Shown one piece after another: positions 11,262 to 21,276 of a stretch of DNA of 64,000 nt. The notes below the pieces were generated by a model. It did not search any database. It was given only the letters and a program-made list of their open reading frames with translations, and was not told where the DNA came from. The DNA is from Carya illinoinensis (lineage: Eukaryota; Streptophyta; Magnoliopsida; Fagales; Juglandaceae): positions 27,376,885 through 27,440,884 of the forward strand of contig NC_056759.1 of assembly GCF_018687715.1 (NCBI RefSeq), in the 5' to 3' direction. Each line of letters opens with the position of its first letter. Position 1 is the first letter of the stretch. The translations under genes and the position numbers were made by a program.

Positions 11262-11585
11262 GACAAGATATTTTGTTAATAATAATGAAATGATTTGTGA
11301 AAAGTATTGAAATAGTTTGAGTTAAGATATTTTATAGGATTTAAAAAAATGAGAGAGAAAAAGTTGAATAAAAATATTATAAAATAACAATATTATTAGA
11401 ATATAATTTTAATATGTTTTTTATTTTGGGATTTGAAAAAGCTGAATTAATTTTTATATTTTGTTTGGAAGTTTAAAAAAATTATAATGATTAAATAAAA
11501 AACTTGAAAATAAAAATGTTTGTATTTAAAGTATTTGAATGTTGAAATAAGATGAGATGAGACAATCTTATAATCTAAATGATGC
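11262..11585 (+). mobile_element. AT-rich MITE-like repeat
   Basis: Same family wording as 37,390-37,725 and, in reverse, 46,740-46,990: GAAATAGTTTGAGTTAAGAT followed by AT-rich text and GATGAGATGAGACAATC near the end. Ends not sharply defined. Confidence 0.45.
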
Positions 11586-12308
11586 CTAAAGATCGAAGTT
11601 AAGATATGATCAACACACGAATTGAAAGTTTGAAACGCATAATTTCCTCCCCATTTATATTTTTATTTATTTATTTAGTTTTTTGCACGTGTGGCGCACA
11701 TGCAAGTAAGTCTCACTCTCACCACCCAATTAACTGGTGGTATACGTTCCTTTGATTAGGGATGAATTCTTGATCCCTTGTCCTACGTACCCATATATAG
11801 TCTATACCAATTAGCATTATTGTGATAATTGCATTTAACCTAATCCACTTTGATAACTATATCACGCTTTCCTTCTTAAATTATTGCCTATTATCTATTC
11901 GGAAACACTAGATCATTTTCTCATATAATACAGGCTCTAGATATTTTATTCAGGAAAGAAAAAGGGGGCCAGAATCCCCATCACTTATGTTCAATCAATA
12001 TATCTGATAAAGATATCGTGTCATGGTGTGCAAAGTTTGTGAATTTCATTTAAAAAGAAATAAAATCTACTGTTAATACTTTTTTCGTACATATTTTAGA
12101 TTTATTTATTTATTTTAAATATATATTTATTTTAAATATATAAAATATACATATTCTAAATACAGATATTATTTCTATTAGGATAATATACTAAGCATAT
12201 CAAAAGCAGTGTTCTAAGGAACTGACAACCTTGATGTGAATAACTCTGAGACAATGCATGCATGTGAAAAGCGCATCCATGAAAGAAAATTCCACAATCT
12301 TTCACATC

Positions 12309-12310
<2 letters not shown>

Positions 12311-12349
<39 letters not shown>
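12311..12349. repeat. CT microsatellite
   Basis: Uninterrupted CT repeat at the position matching 3,189-3,260 of copy 1. Confidence 0.95.
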
Positions 12350-12351
<2 letters not shown>

Positions 12352-12959
12352 TCTCTTTCTTTCTTTCGCAAATTTCCTAACTTGCAAATTATACCTATCT
12401 TTCCATCCTTTAATGACTCTTTTAATTACTAATCTATACAAGTGGCTATCATTCTGTTAATATAATTAGTTAAACATATAAATTCATATAGACTTGTATT
12501 TGCGAAGTACGATACATAATACAAAGATTGCCTAATTTCTTTCTCTCCACTATTCTATTATGGTATTAGAGTCATGAGTTTCTCATATTGCAGATTAAGT
12601 TTTAACTGATAATTCTATACTCAATAATTCTGGTCTAATCAGGCCGTTTTATCAAGGGCAGTACTGCCAACAACTTATTTCCATGCTTCAATCGCAATCT
12701 TTTCAACCTAATCAACCACATGCTAATCTTGTTTTTCAAAGATGTTTTTTTGTTTTTTAATGTTCCGTCCTTTCATGGCAACCTCATTTCAATTAATTAA
12801 TTAACAGCTCAACTACGTACCTTGTTGCCTCATTTTCTTTCGTTAATTTTGTTTCTTACACGACCTCTCCAACTGAAAGATGATTGGTGGGGGTAAACAA
12901 AACAAAAGCCTTTATGGTTTACTGCAAGATTCACATTAGACTGCTAATGATTATTCTGT

Positions 12960-14005
12960 TTCATTTTCCAACTGTTATTGTGGGAAATTTGTCAATAATA
13001 GTTTTGAACTATAGCATCGTATATTAGGCCATATTTCTCCCTCCCGAATGCAGTTTTTAGTGCATGAATTTCCTAAGGAATTTCATGCTTCAATGTCAAA
13101 TAATATACTTATTGTAAGATTTGTTCCATTGCAAAACCAAAAAGGTTGCCTTTTCCTAGTAGTGATTTTGTTTCTTCTTCTATTTCTGATCTTATTCATT
13201 GTGACATTTCAGGGCCCTTTTCTATGTCTTAATATTATGGTTTTCACTACTTTCTTATTGTGGTAGATGATTTCAGTAGATGTACATGAGTTTATCTCAT
13301 GAAATCAGGATTTGAAACAGAGAATACATTCAATCTTTCTTCAAGTTTGTTCAAATACAATATCATTGTACTATTAAAATCATTCGATTCAATAATGGTT
13401 CTAAATTTGATAGGAAACATTTCTTCACTTTTCGTGGTGTTTTACATTAAAAGAATTATCCTTATACTCCTCATCAAAATGTTATTGCAGAATGTAAGCA
13501 CCAACAAATCCTTAATATTTGCTTGAGCTATTATGTTTCAATCTTCTTTATCTCTAAAATTTTGGAGTGATAGTATTTCAACTACAGTCTATCTTATTAA
13601 TCTTTTTCCTCCACCACTTATTTCCGATAGCAAGTCTCCTTATCAGGTTCTCTTTTCCACTAAACCATCTTATACTCATTTGAAAAATTTTGGCTGTCTT
13701 TGTTTTGCTTATGTTTTAAGATAGAAATCAAAATTCAATCCTCGAGCTTAGCCTTGTGTCTACCTTGGTTATCCAACTGGTGTAAATGATTACCAAGCCT
13801 ATAGTCTTATTTATCATATTGTCTACATTTTTCGTGATGTTCTTTTTCATGAAGATACTTTTCCTTTTCAATGTGTCAAATTGTCTTCTTTGTTTAATTC
13901 TATTCCTTTTGATTTTTCTTTTCCTCACATCGTTCTTCCTACACCTATTATAATTCCAGTGTCTGTTTCTACTTCTTCTTATATTCCTACAGATTCTTCC
14001 ACTTC
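12960..14005 (+). pseudogene. Copia integrase remnant, 5' side
   Basis: Frameshifted copia integrase: a HCDISGPFS-like segment near 13,197, YFLIVVDDFSRCT near 13,250-13,285 followed by an in-frame TGA, and later SSLSLKFWSDSISTTVYLINLFP (13,536 onward), which resembles the usual LPxxFWxEAxxTAxYLINRxP block. The catalytic frame is repeatedly interrupted. The chromovirus at 14,011 cuts the sequence. Confidence 0.7.
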
Positions 14006-14010
14006 CACTT
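14006..14010. repeat. Target site duplication of chromovirus, left
   Basis: CACTT, identical to 19,157-19,161 on the other side of the element. Confidence 0.9.
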
Positions 14011-14435
14011 TGTAAAGGACTTAATAAATTGGGACACATGTGGAGAAATGATCTAGAGGATTTGGCCAGCTGCCTTATTTAATTTATGCTGATTTGTTGT
14101 CTTTCCTTTTCAATAACTCTGGCCTAAATCATTTACATATATGTTGCTTTCCTTAAATTGTTGCTTTCCTTAAATGAGAGATGTGCTACTATAGTAATGG
14201 CTGTTTGGCTATTTAATTATAGGTTGAGGCCAAGAATGAATATTATATCATCAGTATTATCTTTCAACTTGTGTTGATTTGGAGTTGTGGTTTTTCTCGA
14301 ATTAAACCAACTAAGGAGGCCTAGGATCCCTTGAAGTATCCTATAGAATTATCACCATAGGTAAATTACGCAAGAAGGATCCTTGCACTTTACTAGTTCA
14401 CAAACCCATCACTCGATCATCTATGCAACGTGACA
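14011..14435 (+). repeat. Chromovirus 5' LTR
   Basis: Starts TGTAAAGGACTTAATAAATT, ends ATGCAACGTGACA, and matches the 3' LTR throughout apart from small indels (for example a repeated TTGCTTTCCTTAAA here). A TATA-like stretch CTATTTAATTATAG lies in the middle. Confidence 0.9.
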
Positions 14436-15370
14436 ATTTGGTCTCAGAGCCAAACATGTTCAATCACTGCTTAGATCATCTGAAGGGTGAGCTTGACTCA
14501 TTAACTACGGGTCAACGTGAGTTACAACAAGCAATGGAGGCTAGTAAGGAACGTCTCATGAAACACATGGAGAACATGCTTGCCATGTCAACTAAACAAA
14601 GGGAGGAAAGGCTGGGTGGAGGACATGACGGAGAGGGGAGTTCTTCTTCCCGCAGCAAAGGAAGGGGATCTGGGGGTGGAGGTTCTACAACACCAAAACT
14701 TACCAAGTTGAACTTTCCATGCTATGATGGCATAGAAGATTCAATGGGGTGGATTTGATGTGTTGAGCAATTCTTTGAGTTTCAACAAATGGAGAATGAA
14801 GAAAAATTGCCCATGGCAGGGCATCATTTGGATGACGATGTTCAATTGTGGTATAAACGGAAGGTGTGAATTGGGATATATTCAAATATGAGTTACACTT
14901 GCAATATGGGCCTTTGTGATACCAAGTTTTTTTTGGCAATGTCACGAATCTTAAACAAAATGGAAGTGTTCGGGATTATGAAATGGAGTTCAATCGTTTG
15001 TTGCATCTGGTGGGGAATCCGACGAAGGAACAACAAGTAGGTTGCTTTGTGAGTGGATTGAAGGAGGGTTTACGTGTGGATGTGCAAGCTTATCATCCAA
15101 CGTCATTATCTGCTGCTATTGGTCTTGCAAGGCTCTCAAAGTCAAGAATGCATGATCAAAGGAAGGGAGGCTGCATGGAACCAAGGAAGGTCCCCGTGAT
15201 AATTGGGTCGCCTCCCTTACCCTCAGCTTCATTAACATGAGTGCGAAATCCAGTCATTAAAAAATTGAGTCCAGTGGAGTTACAAGAAAGCAAGAATCGC
15301 AGACTTTATTTTAATTGCGACGAGAAATTTTCTCCAGGACATCGCTGTAAAAAACTATTTGTAATAGAAG
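14423..15370 (+). pseudogene. Chromovirus gag remnant
   Basis: The N-terminal part reads openly: a coiled-coil-like helix (LKGELDSLTTGQRELQQAM), a Gly/Ser-rich linker and a KLNFPCYDGIEDSMGWI block typical of plant Ty3/gypsy gag. A TGA then interrupts at 14,756. CVEQFFEFQQ and QLWYKRK follow, then MEFNRLLHLVG...QVGCFVSGLKEGLRVDVQAYHP in another frame, which is the gag core. A damaged zinc-knuckle-like segment (FNCDEKFSPGHRCKK) sits at about 15,310-15,350. Gag would form the particle; this copy is broken at several points. Confidence 0.8.
14437..14451 (+). promoter_or_regulatory. Chromovirus primer-binding site
   Basis: TTGGTCTCAGAGCC, close to the initiator-Met tRNA complement TGGTATCAGAGCC, one base after the LTR end. 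Confidence 0.75.
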
Positions 15371-15479
15371 GGATTTTTCCTTCTTAGGAGGACCCGTTAG
15401 AAGAAGAGTACGTGGAAGAGGAAGAAAATGAGGAAATTCTTGAAATTAGTTTTCTTGCTATTTTAGGAACTTCAGCTCC

Positions 15480-15830
15480 AAAGACTATGCGTCTATTTGG
15501 AAAAATAGAAGAATCAATTGTTTCAATATTGGTCAATTAGGGGAGCACGCATAATCTTTTGAATTTGAAAGTGGTTGAAAAGTTAGGACTCAATCCCACA
15601 AAAAAGGAAAATTTTTTGGTGCAAGTGGTAGATGGAAGTAAAATGACGAGTGAAGGAATTTGTGAAGGCACGCAAACCTCGGTTCAAAAAATAGAATTCC
15701 AAGTGGATTTTTTCCTCTTACAAGTGGAGAGATGTGATGCTATTTTCGGAACTCAATGACTCAAGAAATTGGGTTTGATTATGTGGGAATTTAATGAGTC
15801 ATTGATGAGATTTGTTTGAGAGGGAAGAAA
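15480..15830 (+). pseudogene. Chromovirus protease remnant
   Basis: A LVN(stop)GSTHNLLNLKVVEKLGL segment occupies the place of the aspartic-protease site (usually D-S/T-G-S/A-T-HNF). The stop codon falls where the catalytic Asp is expected. Downstream text VERCDAIFGTQ(stop)LKKLG resembles the family's DxILGxxWL end block. Confidence 0.65.
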
Positions 15831-15899
15831 TGTGGAGTTGTGTGGAGCCAAGGGACCTAGCAATAAAATAGTAGATGGCCGTGATTTTAGGGAGCAAAG

Positions 15900-16980
15900 A
15901 AGGGGGCAAAGAGCTTATCTGTTACAACTCAACTCTCTGAATTCAGGAGAGAAGCAGAGGGTTATGGAAGAAAATTTAAATCCAAAATTATAAGCCATTT
16001 TGGACCAATATTCAGATATATTCAAGGAGATACACAACACGCCACCTCAGCATTCTCAAGACCACAAAATTCCATTGGAAAAGGGAGCCAATCCAATTTC
16101 AGTCAAGCCTTATTGATATCCCCATTACCAAAAATATGAGATTGAAAAAATGGTCAAGGGGCTTTTGTCATTGGGTGTGGTAAGGCCTAGCACGAGTCCC
16201 TACTCCTCTCCCGTGTTATTGGTTAAAAAACATGATGGCTCTTGGAGGCTTTATGTGGATTATCAGGCATTCAACAATATTTTAATTAAGGATAAATATC
16301 TAATACCCGTTGTCAACAAATTATTGGATGAATTGCATGGTGCACGACTTTTTACAAAGCTTGATTTGAGGTCGGGGTACCATCAAATCTGCATGTACCC
16401 GGGAGATGTTGAGAAAACAGCTTTTCGCATGCACAAAGGCCACTACAAACTTTTAGTGATGCCCTTTGGCCTCACTAACGCACCGACAACCTTCCAAAGC
16501 GTCATGAATGAGTTATTCAAGGAATTTCTTCGTAAATTCGTCTTGGTATTTTTTGATGATATTCTTATTTTTAGCAAATTTTGGGAGGATCATTTATTAC
16601 TTAATGGGTGTGTGCTACATGTTTTGCAAGTTAACAAGTTTTTCGTCAAGCGTGAAAAATGTCAATTTGGGCAAGAATAAGTAGGCTACTTGGGTCACTT
16701 GATTTCTCATTGTGGGGTAGCCATGGATCCAAAAAAATTTTCTCCATGTTGACATGGCCCAAACAAACTAGCTTGAAGGGGTTGCGAGGTATTTTGGGCC
16801 TCATAGGTTACTACCGGAAGTTCATTCACCACTACGGAATGATCGTCCAACTTTTGACAAATATGCTAAAAAATGGTTCTTTTAAATGGAGTCCCTCCAC
16901 CGGGCAAGCATTTGAAGAGTTAAAAAGGGCAATGACATCTGGATCGTACTCACTCTACTGGATTTTTCTCAACCATTTAT
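15900..16980 (+). pseudogene. Chromovirus reverse transcriptase
   Basis: The longest open piece is 16,150-16,680 (176 residues). It shows PYSSPVLLVKKHDGSWRL, motif A LFTKLDLRSGYHQI, PFGLTNAPTTFQ and the active-site motif FFDDILIFS (an F in place of the usual Y/V). A frame change near 16,660 leads to ILGLIGYYRKFIHHYG (16,797 onward), the connection region. The palm motifs are preserved, but the frame is broken at both ends. Confidence 0.85.
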
Positions 16981-17500
16981 TGTAGAGTGTGATGCCATTG
17001 CAGTTAGCTTAGGAGCGGTGCTCATGCAAGGGGAAAGGCTAATCGCATTTTTTAATCAAGCAGTACACGAAAAATCTAGCGTTATCCACATATGAAAAGG
17101 ACATGCTTGCATTGGTCAAGGCTGTTCAAAAATGGCATCCATATCTTTTGGGTGCCAAATTCCTTGTTTTTACAGATCAAAAAAGTTTGCAATATCTCTT
17201 GGATCAAACCATAACTATGGCTGCACAACAAAATGGTTAGTTAAGCTTTTGAGATTTGATTTTCAAATTCAATACAAGAAAGGGAAAGAAAATTCTGCAG
17301 CTAATGCCTTGTCAAGGAAATTCGAAATCCAGTCATATGCCTTGTGGGTGGATCTTGTGGATCCCATTAAATTCAAAATTTTGGCTGACTCTCAACTACT
17401 GGATCTTGTGGGAGGCATTGGGTCCGTGGGTATTCAAGGAAGGAATGATTTTTTTTCAAAGGCCGCATCTTTCTCCTCCTATCTTTGGATCTCATAATTC
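16960..17500 (+). pseudogene. Chromovirus RNase H remnant
   Basis: Pieces in two frames: VECDAIAVSLGAVLMQ (the usual DAS/GxGxGAVLxQ block with changes), LALVKAVQKWHPYLLGAKFLVFTDQKSLQYLLDQ, then FQIQYKKGKENSAANALSRK. The order fits Ty3/gypsy RNase H. Broken by frameshifts and a stop. Confidence 0.75.
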
Positions 17501-17509
17501 CTATAATTA

Positions 17510-18745
17510 AGGAATTCCATTCAAGCACGCATGAAGGACCCCACAAAACTCTCCATAGGGTTAAATAAGTCTTTTATTGGAAGGGGATGAGAAACATGTA
17601 GGGAAGTTTATCTAAGAATGTGAGACTTGCCAAAAACATAAGGTGGGCCATGCAAAACCCACCGGCCTCTTGATTCCTCTTCCCATTCCAAGACATGTGT
17701 GGACTGACATATCCATGGGTTTTGTGGATGGCTTGCCGAATTCTAGAGGTAACTCTACTATTTTTGCAGTTGTGGATCGCTTGTCCAAATACAATCATTT
17801 CATCCCCATCAAACACCCTTATTCAGCAATCACCATTGCTAACACATTTTTTGAGCATGTGTTCAAGCTTCATGGCATGCTAGAATCCGTTGTATGCGAT
17901 TGTGACCTGATGTTCACTAGTTCTTTTTGGAAGAACTTATTTCTCTTAAATGGGATTAAATTCAATTTTAGTTTAGCATATCACCCACAAATGGATGGTC
18001 AAACTAAGGTTGTCAATAGGACCTTGGAGACGTATCTACGGTGCTTCACAAGCAATATGCCCAAGGAGTGGGTGGTTTGGCTTCCATGGGTGGATTATTG
18101 CTATAATACAAACATCCATTCATCTACAAAAAAGAACCCCTTCGAGATTGTTTATGGCCGGTAGCTCCCATGCTATTCGCCTATGTCCATGGCACTACAC
18201 ATGTGGAATCAATTGAAAAATTCCTTCTTGAGAGAGATGTGGTTATTAAAGAAGCAAAAAGTAATTTGAAGGGGTGCAAGGAAGGATGAAAAAATTTTAT
18301 GATGCGAAACATATGGAGAAAAACTTCCAAGTTGGTGAACTCGTGTATCTCAAGCTGCATCCATATCGCCAATTATCTCTAGCTCAATAGAAAAATCTCA
18401 TCTCAGCCCCAAGTTTTTTGGCCCCTTTAAAATTCTATCCAAAATTGGGGAGGTTGTGTATAAGTTGGAACTTTCTTCAAAGTCTAAACTCCATCCAGTT
18501 TTTCATGTTTCACTCCTGAAAAAAGGGATTGGAGATCAAGATATTGTTTCTCCCACATTGTTCTGCATAACTGAAGAGTCCACTCCACATTCATTACCTT
18601 AAGCAATTTTGGAAACTAACAAGAGGGTGGCCAAAATTCTTGTTCACTAGTAGAACTTATCACCTTCGGATGCCACATGGGAAAATCTAGTTGATTTGAA
18701 GGCATGATTTCCATATTTTTTCCTTGAGGACAATGAAGTTTTTAA
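17510..18745 (+). pseudogene. Chromovirus integrase with chromodomain-like tail
   Basis: An open stretch at 17,643-18,164 holds the integrase core: WTDISMGFVDGLP, FAVVDRLSKYNHFIP, SVVCDCDLMFTS (second catalytic position; usual text is SDRD) and YHPQMDGQTKVVNR, where the catalytic Glu expected in GQTE is Lys. After a stop come KFFGPFKILSKIGEVVYKLELSS and LHPVFHVSLLKK (GPF/Y and C-terminal module). The tail AILET...SPSDATWENLVDLKA resembles a chromodomain, which in active relatives targets insertion. Not functional as written: Glu to Lys, plus stops. Confidence 0.85.
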
Positions 18746-18757
18746 GAAAGGAGGAGG
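18744..18757 (+). promoter_or_regulatory. Chromovirus polypurine tract
   Basis: AAGAAAGGAGGAGG directly before the 3' LTR, the plus-strand primer site. Confidence 0.85.
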
Positions 18758-19156
18758 TGCCAGGGACTCAATAAATTGGGACACATGTAGAGAAAGGATA
18801 TAGAGAATTTGGCCAATTGCCTTATTTAATTTCTGTTGATTTGTTGTCTTTCCTTTTCAATAACTCTAGCCTAAATTATTTATGTATATGTTGCTTTCCT
18901 TAATTGAGAGATGTGCTATTATTGTAATGGCTGCTCGACTATTTAAATATAGCTTGAGGCCTTATCTCATCAGTATTATCTTCAACCTTGTACATGTTGA
19001 TTTCGGGTTGTGGTTTTTCTTGAATTAAACCAACTAAGGAGGCCAAGAATCCTGCGAAGTGTCCTATACAATTATCACCATAGGTAATTATGCAAGAACA
19101 ATCTTGCACTTTACCAATTCACAAACCTGTCACTTGAGCATCTATGCAACGTGACA
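18758..19156 (+). repeat. Chromovirus 3' LTR
   Basis: Starts TGCCAGGGACTCAATAAATT and ends ATGCAACGTGACA. About 399 bp against 425 bp for the 5' LTR. The many differences show an insertion that is not recent. Confidence 0.9.
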
Positions 19157-19161
19157 CACTT
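19157..19161. repeat. Target site duplication of chromovirus, right
   Basis: CACTT, identical to 14,006-14,010. Confidence 0.9.
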
Positions 19162-19676
19162 CTAATTTAGCTCCTTCACATCACCTTCAAAGGTTATCTT
19201 GGTCTCATAAGCAACCTCATTACTTGCAAGATTATTATTGTAACTTGGCCTCATCTCAAGATTCACCCTACCTGTCCTCCATGGATGATGGTATTGTGTC
19301 TACACACAAAGGTACTACATATCCTCTTTCCTCTTATCTTTCCTATTCCAAAGTTTCACCATCTCATCGTGCATCTAGTTTAGCTACTTCTTCTCACTTT
19401 GAACCAAATACCTTTTCTCAAGCTATTAAACTTCCTCACTTGAAAGAAGCAATGCAAGCTAAAATCTCTGCTCTTGAAGCTAATATCAAATGGACCTTAA
19501 CTGAACTTTCTCCTGGAAAATATATTGAAATAGATTGCCACCTTATCAGGACATTACATGTTTCTACTTAGTTTCAACTAGCTAATATGCTCACCCAATC
19601 TCTCAGCCTTGATCGATTTGCTTTCTTATTGGCAAGCTGTGACTTCTTAGCTTATATTGTCTAGCTTGAGGGGGCA
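19162..19676 (+). pseudogene. Copia pol remnant, 3' side
   Basis: Resumes the copia element after the chromovirus. An open frame (19,224-19,571) contains YPLSSYLSYSKVSPSHRA...ANIKWTLTELSPGK, the linker that normally precedes copia reverse transcriptase. It then jumps to a STQFQLANMLTQSLSLDRFAFLLA-like segment, the end of copia RNase H. The whole reverse transcriptase between them is deleted. The polypurine tract TTGAGGGGGCA follows. Confidence 0.75.
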
Positions 19677-19833
19677 TTTTACTATTTATACACATGGTTA
19701 TCATTCTGTTAATATAGTTAGTTAAACTTACTACATGTATACAAGTACAGATAGACTTTGATTTGTGAATTACGTTACATAATACAAAGATTACTTCTTC
19801 CTTTCTTACTCTCCATTATTCTCTATTAGACTC

Positions 19834-20441
19834 CCAAATGGCAACCAACAGTGGAAATTATAGCTAGCTAGCTAAATGAATATGAGATTCATAATTATCA
19901 TGTACTGTTCATGCTCTCCACACCCTTATCGTCTCCTATACTCATCATTTTCATTGACTTGAAAACCATTTGCTTAATTTGAGCTTTTGGCTTATATCTT
20001 ATAATATATATATATATTTAAAACTATTCATTGAGACTATTATATATATATATATATATATATATATTTAAAACTAAATATTGAGACAACTTTGAAAATA
20101 CAAAAGTATTTGATTGTTGCTTGCGTATATGAAATTCATTTTTACCCTTGTAATCCTTTGTTTATATTAATGCAATATTTGCATTTTGGTCAAAAAATAT
20201 AGATATAAAAATGATTGGATTACGTGTATTTGAAATATACAACCAACAGGCAACACTTATGATATAATTTTTATGAAAAATTATTCTCAAATCGGTAAGT
20301 AGAGTACACTAGATAATGTGTTTCTATAGAATAACTTGATTTAGAAAATACATTTTGAAATTTAAATCTTAGAAATAAAATCTTACCATTTAAGTGATGT
20401 GGATGTGTTGTACAAACCAAGTTAATAATGCAATAATTCTA
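19834..20441. other. Intergenic block left of Tat element
   Basis: Matches 4,738-5,150 of copy 1. Contains TA microsatellites (for example 20,041-20,068). No gene. Confidence 0.6.
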
Positions 20442-20651
20442 TGTTGATGTCCTGTTTCGCAGCCCAAGCAATTTACGGCGACCCAAGCTTTCAACACCTG
20501 TAAGAAGGGAGAGGAGTGGGCTTTGATGGAGTTTGAGAATCCTATGATGCCAAAGTCAGTTGAAGATGCTGTAGTTCCTTGCTTGATGGGCCTGTACTCC
20601 CCGCAACTTGGTCTCTTTGGGCTTGGCCCTTTTACAGGGGAATTCTCATCA
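20442..20651 (-). repeat. Tat element 1 LTR, left (3'), internally deleted
   Basis: Matches the ends of the right LTR (CCAAGCTTTCAACACCTG; CTTGGTCTCTTTGGGCTTG) but lacks about 500 bp between GAAGATGCT and ATAGTTCC. In the intact LTR both edges of the missing part carry ATGCT, which suggests deletion between 5-bp direct repeats. The inner end (near 20,651) is approximate. Confidence 0.7.
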
Positions 20652-21137
20652 TGGTTTTGTGGTGGGAATTCACTGTACCTTGCCTCACCTCTTTGAATGT
20701 ATGTCTCGCGTCCTATCGATGCCCTAGGACCCCTCTCCCTTTGGACTTCCAGAGTATCTTTAGCTTCTGACGGTTGGGGTCCACCTCGAGCCTTTACCTC
20801 TTCTTGGCTACTAGTTGGTCCGTGTTCTTTGCACTCTCCTTACTTTCTCCATTCCAGTGTTGTCACCTGCCAGTTGAGCTCTCAGGGCCACATGTCTCCC
20901 TTAATGAGTGCATGCCTCCTTGCCTCTTACGGCTCTCCTGTTTTCTGACGTTTGATTAAACTAGTTCGACTCACTACTTTCCACGTATCAGGAAACTAAT
21001 TAGTACATGCTTTCCACACGCCTGACACGACAGCAGCCATTTGTACCAACCACGCCCATTGGGATTCCTGAGTCATTTTGCTGGTGTCATAATGTTAGTG
21101 CCGCTTCAGTTCTTGAGCATTTCTTCTTCCTCTTCCC

Positions 21138-21146
21138 TATAAAAGG
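21138..21146 (+). promoter_or_regulatory. TATA box of the Tat antisense ORF
   Basis: TATAAAAGG on the plus strand, about 139 bp upstream of the ATG at 21,277 of the antisense ORF. The second Tat element has TATTTAAAG at the equivalent place (40,796). Confidence 0.55.
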
Positions 21147-21276
21147 CTTCCTTGTCCCCTTTTCCCTCCATTTCCACCTATTTTCTTCTGGGTTCCTTCC
21201 CATTCATCTTCGAGTTGCTTCCTTTCATTCTCTGAGCTTTCTCTTACCCTTGAAGTACATTTCCCTTGTCAATCTC

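Larger units (their letters stand above)
10148..11805. other. 3' flank of SAUR and copy-2-only sequence
   Basis: About 150 bp matches the 3' flank of the broken SAUR. From about 10,300 to 11,800 the sequence has no counterpart in copy 1. It holds a 22-base A run (10,728-10,749), a 34-bp perfect tandem duplication (10,887-10,954) and a MITE-like stretch (11,262-11,585). No gene recognised. Confidence 0.5.
14011..19156 (+). mobile_element. Ty3/gypsy chromovirus, Reina-like, degenerate
   Basis: Complete in structure: two LTRs (14,011-14,435 and 18,758-19,156), a Met-tRNA-type primer-binding site, gag, protease, reverse transcriptase, RNase H, integrase, a chromodomain-like tail and a polypurine tract, all plus strand. 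The perfect 5-bp duplication CACTT shows it inserted in one event into the copia remnant. The 5.1-kb size, short LTRs and C-terminal AILET...DATWENLVDL...FP block suggest the Reina lineage of chromoviruses. Many stops and frameshifts make it non-autonomous. Confidence 0.9.
12420..19828 (+). mobile_element. Copia remnant in copy 2, host of a nested chromovirus
   Basis: Longer version of the copia remnant in copy 1. GACTC direct repeats flank it (12,415-12,419 and 19,829-19,833). LTR-like ends are 12,420-12,560 and 19,677-19,828, each about 150 bp, containing ATCATTCTGTTAATAT and ACATAATACAAAGATT in common. A primer-binding site TGGTATTAGAGTC (12,561-12,573) and a polypurine tract TTGAGGGGGCA just before the 3' LTR fit a plus-strand copia element. 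Without the nested element it is about 2.3 kb, so most of the pol gene is deleted. The LTR ends are not TG...CA, so the boundaries rest on LTR similarity and the GACTC repeats. Confidence 0.65.
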
